From: Leptodontidium sp. MPI-SDFR-AT-0119
Taxonomy: Eukaryota; Ascomycota; Leotiomycetes; Helotiales; Leptodontidiaceae
Length of the DNA stretch: 64,000 nucleotides
Direction: 5' to 3'
Assembly (NCBI GenBank): GCA_020726505.1
Contig: JAHLEZ010000002.1
Coordinates: 4,154,001 to 4,218,000 of the forward strand
Below, piece after piece: positions 58,898 through 64,000 of this stretch. The notes below the pieces were generated by a model. The model had not been told where the DNA came from. It was given only the letters and a program-made list of their open reading frames with translations, and searched no databases. The position numbers and the translations under genes were made by a program. Each line of letters starts with the position of its first letter. Positions within the stretch are counted from its first letter, which is position 1.

Positions 58898-59722
58898 GAA
58901 ACTATCATTAGCATCAAAAATCATACTCTTGAATAGATGCATCATTATGAAGTCCAGCACATACTGATAGTAGGCTAACTATGCCGTTCTTGCCCCTGGT
59001 CAGACATAAGCATGCATTCGCCAGATAAATACAACAAGCCTCTGGTTAGATGACATAGTAGTTGACTAGCAGAGGAAATTTCAGTTTATTTTTGATATTC
59101 GAGACCATGTCGCTTTTGTTGTATTGTGAGACTGGGTGGTGTATTTTATTGACCAGCCGTGGTCATACAACTTAAGGATCTATTTACAAGCCATAGCTGA
59201 CTATTAAAGATATGCAGCTTAGCAGTATGTATTCCCAAAACAGCAGAGGAAGAAACCTTTTCTTGCTCCTCGTTTCGTTATCTTGCAATTTATCGTTCAA
59301 TCTTCTTCGCGGAGACTAGATTTCTAATGTCTATTTTCGTGACGACACCGGCGAATCTCTCCCATCCCACATGCAAATCAACAAACAAACGACAGGGGTT
59401 CTCTCCCAGCTCCGTTAGAGTTGGTCTTGACTAGGACTTTTCCTCTTGGCACACTGGCAACCGCTCATTGTCGTTGACGTTTGCTGGGGAACGGTTGACA
59501 TAACTTTCCTCACCCGTGCCACCAAAACGCGTCTCACAATCTCACCATTGACTTTGCGGAAATCCATTGACGCGCCATATCACCATCGTCATAACTCTGA
59601 GCGCTCAACTTCCTTCAAAAAATTCTCCACCTGCAACATCGACGATCTCGTCCGTCTATCCGCGGTACACAAGCGCCTACACTCTCAGATTGCAACACCA
59701 GCACAGCTCCGTTGCTTCGAAG

Positions 59723-60996
59723 ATGGACAGTCACGACAACAGCACTACAGACGAGGTGTTGCATGCCAGTCACATCAAGGACATGAAAGCTCTTGCAGAC
59801 AAGCATGTGTCGGAATTGCAAGCGGTGCACGACAAAAGCCTGGCAAACGAAAAGACGAAGTCAGCGGGTGGCCTCAAGCGGATTCAGCTCTCACTAAGAA
59901 AGGAGCTCTCGGATGCTAAGGACAAGGCAGCTGAGGACTTGCGTTCCGAACGAGGAGCATCCGCCAAGCTGAAGCAGTCGCTGAGTCAAAATATCTCTGA
60001 CTTGGAGCAACAGCTGCAGACCAGCAAGACAGATTTCAATAAGGCACAGGCAGCGAACACCAAACGCTATGGGTAGCTATCCTCGACCCTATCCAAGTTC
60101 CAAGCAGAATTCGGTACTTTGGAGAAGAAATACGATGAACAGCTTGCTGAGACCAATGTACTTCGGCTTGGTTATGACGCAACGCTGGCTGATTTGGAGA
60201 ACATGAGGCTGGAGCACAAGAAAGCCTCAGATGGCAGGGACACGAAATTCATTGCACTAGGGGAAGAACTAGCTGTCCTCAGATCAAAGCGAACCAACCC
60301 CCAAGTTGAGCAAGACAAGATATCAAGAGCTATACGCGATGCAACCCGAAAGATGAAGATTGAAATAGATAAAGCCGATGTGGAGTTGGAGAAGAAGCAG
60401 ACCGAGGCTCATGAGAAACGAGAAGAGTTGGACCAGAAGACTATGGAACTAAAAGAAGCCTAGGAGTACGTCACCGACGAAGGTCCAAGCCTAAAAGAGA
60501 AAGATGACCTTATCAAGTCTCTCGAAGGACGTCTCAAAGAGAACCAGGAAGCTCTTGCTCGTGGAGCTATGGCAACCCAGACGGATTTCAGCAGGAGAAC
60601 GCAAATACCTAATTTGGAGAGACAATTGGCCACCGAGCAAGCCAAGTCTGCTATCCTCGAAAGCAAGCTCGGCGAGGTATCAAACCTATTACGCATAATC
60701 ACTTCAGCAACCCTTCAGGCCAGCGACATTGCTCGTCCAGCTGGTGCTGGTTGGTAGTGATTCGGATTATGTACCTAAAAAGTTCGGTTGGATGAGTCCC
60801 GAAGACGGCGACGATTGCCAGATGCGTGTTTCCGATACGTGGATTGGATTGTATGGATGGATATTACGAAGGTCAACACGAGTATATGCCGGATACAGAT
60901 GGTTTGGAAGAAGCATATTCAGGCAAGTGTGCCAACGAACTACGTTTTTGTTTTGATAGCCGAGCTGGACGATTGCCAGGTTGCACGGTTAATTAA
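59723..60996 (+). pseudogene. Decayed coiled-coil protein gene
   Basis: From ATG 59723 (MDSHDNSTTDEVLHASHIKD) one frame stays open to 60754 apart from two TAG codons at 60074-60076 and 60461-60463. The text is a long heptad-rich coiled coil (Lys/Glu/Leu-rich; for example AEDLRSERGASAKLKQSL, EKKYDEQLAETNVL and KKQTEAHEKREELDQK). Both stops fit a CAG-to-TAG change, but a read-through or assembly error cannot be excluded. After a third stop at 60755-60757, protein-like sequence continues in another frame (DSDYVPKKFGWMSPEDGDD, from 60759) and then a third (YYEGQHEYMPDTDGLEEAY, ending in TAA at 60994-60996), implying two frameshifts or unrecognised introns. Only coiled-coil character can be stated. 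Confidence 0.6.
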
Positions 60997-61261
60997 ATTG
61001 AAGCCAAATCAAAACAATTCTTCCTCGCCAGTGAACGCAATGAAGAACATCTTAAGCAGGGCCCGAATCCGGATTTACAAACCCAATAATAAGGCAAGGA
61101 CTTAAGCAGATAATATCAAACCAGGCTCGGGAAGAATCTACGTTTGATGAGAACGAGCAAGTTATGCCAAAATCCTTCCGCTAAGCAAATTAAAGAGCTG
61201 TTACGAGCATCTTCGCTCTAGGATATCATTTCTATTCACAGCAGGTAACTTTTGAGACTTC

Positions 61262-62493
61262 TCACTTCTTTACTGGCTCGCCACGAGCATCGATCAAAGA
61301 CTCTTCAGTCCTGATTGGGCCCTCTCCAACAGAAGTCAAGATGACTCTGCTCACGCCATCCTTCAGCACCGAAACAGCTCTAGCATCGAGCTCACTGTGG
61401 TCCTGCACCTTGATATCCCGTGCTTGCCATCCATCCAAACTACCCAACGCACCCTTCAAGACACCGGCTACAGAATCCACGTTCTCCTCTTCAAAGTAGA
61501 TAACAGCATTTGGCCCAGCGTCAAAAGTATACGCCGCAATGATCTTGCCCGCCTTCTTGTTGATATCCTCCACCACTCTAATAGCAGCCCGACTAACATC
61601 ATTAAGGTAGAAGATCGGCGGGAAGGTATCCAGACATGTAGCATGGAAACTGTTACTCTCCCTCATGGTAACCTCGCCAAAACTCTCAAAGTCCTTCTCC
61701 TTGATAGCTTTCTCCATCAAAATCATAGATTCTGGTACTACGATCTCTGCCCTGCGCTTAAACAGCTTCGATGTAGCGACAGTAATCTGCATACCAGATG
61801 TACTGCTGACACCCTTCTTCTCGGCCGAGACGACGAGAATCAGGGCGCGCATGGTAGGCCAGTGAGATGCTGGTGCTACCTGGACGGCAAGACTGTCTGA
61901 ACCATCTTCCTTCTCACCCATCTGCCATGCTACGTATCCTCCGAACAGCGAGCGGCATGCACTTCCACTTCCTTGTCTTGCGATCCTGGATAGCTCCGTA
62001 GGCGAGGCAGGCAGCTCGTATAGATTCGCAATGGCACGCACGAGGGCAGCGAAGCCAGCAGCGGATGATGCGAGACCGGCAGCGGTTGGGAAGTTGTTCT
62101 CGGAGACGATTCGGAGAGGGAGGGTGGATATTTTAGGGAGAGAAGAGTCGGAGGCTTCGAGGGCGGTGCGGAGAGAGCGCAGTTCGCGGAAACATGCTTG
62201 GGTTCGAGCGCCTGAGACGTCTTGTGGGGAGGAGTTGAGGACGAGGCTGTCTTCTGGACCGAAAGAAGAGGAGCATGCTGCTGTGGTGTGCGTGCGGAGA
62301 TCAGCTTGAGAGAGTGTTACTGAGACGGAGGAGTTTGTTGGAAGGTTGAGTTTTGGGTCTCGCTTTCCCCAATATCTGAGATATTTTGTTAGTGGTGTTG
62401 TCAAAAGGAGGGGTTGGTGGAGGGGTTTTACTTGACGACTGCGATGTTGACTGGGGCAGTAGTGCTGGCTTGGTAGATTTTCTGGTCTGCCAT
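61262..62493 (-). CDS. MVD1: Diphosphomevalonate decarboxylase
   Basis: Exons 62432-62493 and 61262-62375 (56-nt intron) give 391 aa. The N-terminus MADQKIYQASTTAPVNIAVV joins to KYWGKRDPKLNLPTNSSVSV, the substrate-binding start of the GHMP family. The ATP-binding loop is NNFPTAAGLASSAAGFAAL, and the active-site Asp lies in TFDAGPNAVIYF. Further conserved blocks: RQGSGSACRSLFGGYVAW and SSTSGMQITVATS. It makes isopentenyl diphosphate from diphosphomevalonate, feeding ergosterol and other isoprenoids; location is cytosolic. The single early intron after VVK is typical. It is divergent from CYC3 over 263 bp. Confidence 0.96.
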
Positions 62494-62756
62494 ATTGAAA
62501 GTTCAATTACCGCCGAGAAGATGAGTAAACGCCGGGGCAGTATTGAAGCTTTAGATAGTCAAGGAAAGCTTGTGATGTTGTGACTTTTGATATTGCTTGG
62601 TTCAGAAGGGGGGTGGAAATTGGAGGCGGTCTGCACCAACCAATCGGCGAGTTGATTTCAAATGGCCGACATCCAGGGTCCTGACCAGAATAAAACATAT
62701 TTCTTGAAAGCATCGTCGAAGCTTCAACTGCCTGGGCACTTATACTTGTACACAAC
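62494..62756. promoter_or_regulatory. Divergent promoter, MVD1 / CYC3
   Basis: 263 bp between the start codons, with a CCAAT box at 62640-62644 on the plus strand, about 112 bp before the CYC3 ATG. CCAAT boxes are HAP-complex sites and are frequent before respiratory and sterol genes in fungi. No other named site was identified. Confidence 0.55.
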
Positions 62757-63618
62757 ATGTCGAAAGAGACGGAAACCCCACCAGAAACATGCCCAGTTGA
62801 TCCAGCTACTCGCGCGGCATGGTTGAAGAACAATCCGGGGGGCAAACCGGCCGTCTTCCCAGGAATAACGAAGGAAGCAAGCCAGGCCGGTGAAGGAAAC
62901 AGCTGTGATTCGAAAACAATCGACCAAACACCGCCTCCTCCCAGACGCAGTTTCTTCTCGCGCTTCACAACTCCTATACCACCTCCATCCGATGCGCCTA
63001 AGACTCTCGGGCTAGACCGTGAAGTATCAACGATTCCGAGAGCTTCCCCAGTTAATAACGAGGAAGGCGCAAAGCCCGCGAATAGTGAGAAGGAGAGCGG
63101 AGTTAGTGAGAGTGGGAATTGGATATATCCTTCTGAGAAAATGTTCTTTGATGCTATGAAGAGGAAGGGTTATGCGAGTGAGGCGAACGATATGAAGACT
63201 ATTGTACCGATTCACAATGCGGTCAACGAGCGGGCGTGGAAGGAGATCAAGGAATGGGAGAGGCCGTACGGAAGCGAGCAGAAGTACGAAATTTCCAGAA
63301 ATCTTTGAAATAGCTGGACCTGACTAATTGGCTCATAGATGCGGTGGACCGAAACTCCATTCCTTCCTAGGACTTTCCCAGACTCTGAGTCCCAAGGCGC
63401 GATTCAATACCTGGTTGGGATATACGGCGCCATTCGACAGACACGACTGGGTGGTAGATAGATGCGGCACGAGAGTGGATTATATCATCGACTTTTACGC
63501 TGGAAGGAATGATGGGACAGGGAACGGAAAGCTCAACTTCTTCCTGGATGTAAGACCAAAGTTGAATACTTGGGAGGGCTGGAAAATGAGAGCATCGAAG
63601 ATTGTTGGTTTGGCTTAG
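62757..63618 (+). CDS. CYC3: Cytochrome c haem lyase (holocytochrome c synthase)
   Basis: Exons 62757-63283 and 63339-63618 (55-nt intron) give 268 aa. The N-terminus has a Cys-Pro haem-binding motif (ETCPVDPATRAAW). The catalytic half begins SGNWIYPSEKMFFDAMKRKG and DMKTIVPIHNAVNERAWKEI, which holds the conserved His that ligands haem, then KCGGPKLHSFLGLSQ, PFDRHDWVVDRCG and VDYIIDFYAGRN. The enzyme attaches haem to apocytochrome c in the intermembrane space. The central Pro/Ser-rich region (about residues 55-115) is longer than in yeast. A second Cyt2-type paralogue is possible, but the symbol follows the family. No presequence, as expected. Confidence 0.93.
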
Positions 63619-63910
63619 TGTATGATGATTGGTCATTGGAGTTCGTGATATGGATCTCAGAGGGAATCTCCGCTTCGTCGGATTGGTGTATCATAGTGGT
63701 TGAGAGTGTATGTTCGTTGTACATTATGAGATGTTGTAAGATCTTACTATGGTAGGCTAGAGGGCTATTTAACGGTTCAGTCGGACTGAAAATAGGTATG
63801 AAATATGAGCGATGGAGCAATAAAGAGAAAGAGAAAGGGAAGTACTATATTCAAGCAAGACTCGATTCGGATATTCAGGAGCTAACTATACACCACTGCT
63901 GCATTCTCAC
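63619..63910. other. Convergent 3' spacer
   Basis: 292 bp between the CYC3 stop and the stop of the truncated minus-strand gene at the right edge. No feature seen. Confidence 0.5.
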
Positions 63911-64000
63911 CTATCTCGAATGCCACTGCTCTTTGAGATGCTTAGGTCTCCTAATCCTCACCCCAGACTTAGTTTCCATAGCTCCTGTATCCAGATCCCA
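63911..64000 (-). CDS. C-terminal end of an unidentified protein, truncated by window edge
   Basis: The last 90 nt of the window read on the minus strand as 29 codons and a TAG at 63911-63913: WDLDTGAMETKSGVRIRRP, then KHLKEQWHSR. The texture (Arg/Lys-rich tail, no other frame comparable) suggests the end of a real gene whose body lies to the right. No family can be assigned from so short a piece, and a chance frame is possible. Confidence 0.4.
   Translation of the reverse strand, partial: WDLDTGAMETKSGVRIRRPKHLKEQWHSR

Noticed and set aside
1..64000. CRISPR arrays, operons, phage or plasmid functions
   Set aside because: No spaced direct repeats and no bacterial-type genes; intron-bearing fungal genes throughout.

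Overview
This window is nuclear DNA of a filamentous ascomycete (Pezizomycotina; the gene set and style suit Leotiomycetes, but the genus cannot be fixed from sequence alone). The evidence is a set of single-gene transcription units split by short GT-AG introns, mostly 50-130 nt, with CTRAY-like branch points. The proteins are recognisably fungal: Clr5-type and Zn2Cys6 regulators, Ima1, Vfa1, Aim19, Pep12, Ufd2 and Yvh1. Nothing bacterial, plasmid-like, viral or CRISPR-like was seen. I spliced each gene by hand, choosing donors and acceptors that keep frame and restore family motifs; the coordinates are the genomic span, with exons in the evidence text.

Layout, left to right. 1-5.2 kb: 3'-truncated acetyl-CoA hydrolase ACH1 (-), endosomal syntaxin PEP12 (-) and, divergent from it, nucleoporin NDC1 (+). 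5.7-10.7 kb: Zn2Cys6 regulator (-) divergent from a DNA 3'-phosphatase/5'-kinase (PNKP, +, 10 exons). 10.7-14 kb: gene-poor leader of a conserved fungal protein of unknown function (+). 16.6-23.2 kb: Clr5-domain regulator (-), mitochondrial PPR protein (-) divergent from mitoribosomal mS23 (+), then ALG14 (-). 24.2-29.1 kb: ER J-protein (-) divergent from an AIM19-like membrane protein (+), then a Siw14-like phosphatase with a C-terminal membrane anchor (-). 30.3-36.3 kb: ubiquitin-chain elongation factor UFD2 (-) divergent from inner-nuclear-membrane protein IMA1 (+). 38.4-40.3 kb: cyclase-family hydrolase (+). 42.8-45.2 kb: C2H2 zinc-finger protein (-). 45.2-53.6 kb: an 8.4 kb interval without a recognisable gene, rich in short palindromes. 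53.6-57.8 kb: YVH1 (+) and VFA1 (-). 58.2-61.0 kb: two decayed genes. 61.3-63.6 kb: MVD1 (mevalonate pathway, -) divergent from cytochrome c haem lyase CYC3 (+). 63.9-64 kb: the last codons of another minus-strand gene.

Most genes are housekeeping and there is no metabolic cluster. Themes recur without physical operons: endosome/ESCRT traffic (PEP12, VFA1), nuclear envelope (NDC1, IMA1), ER protein work (ALG14, J-protein, UFD2) and mitochondria (ACH1, PPR, mS23, AIM19, CYC3). The observations most worth a second look are the two pseudogenes, a group of paired CGG/CCG sites upstream of the cyclase gene, a recurrent 13-mer plus GTAC-core palindromes in the gene-poor interval, and several splice choices that would change a protein in frame.
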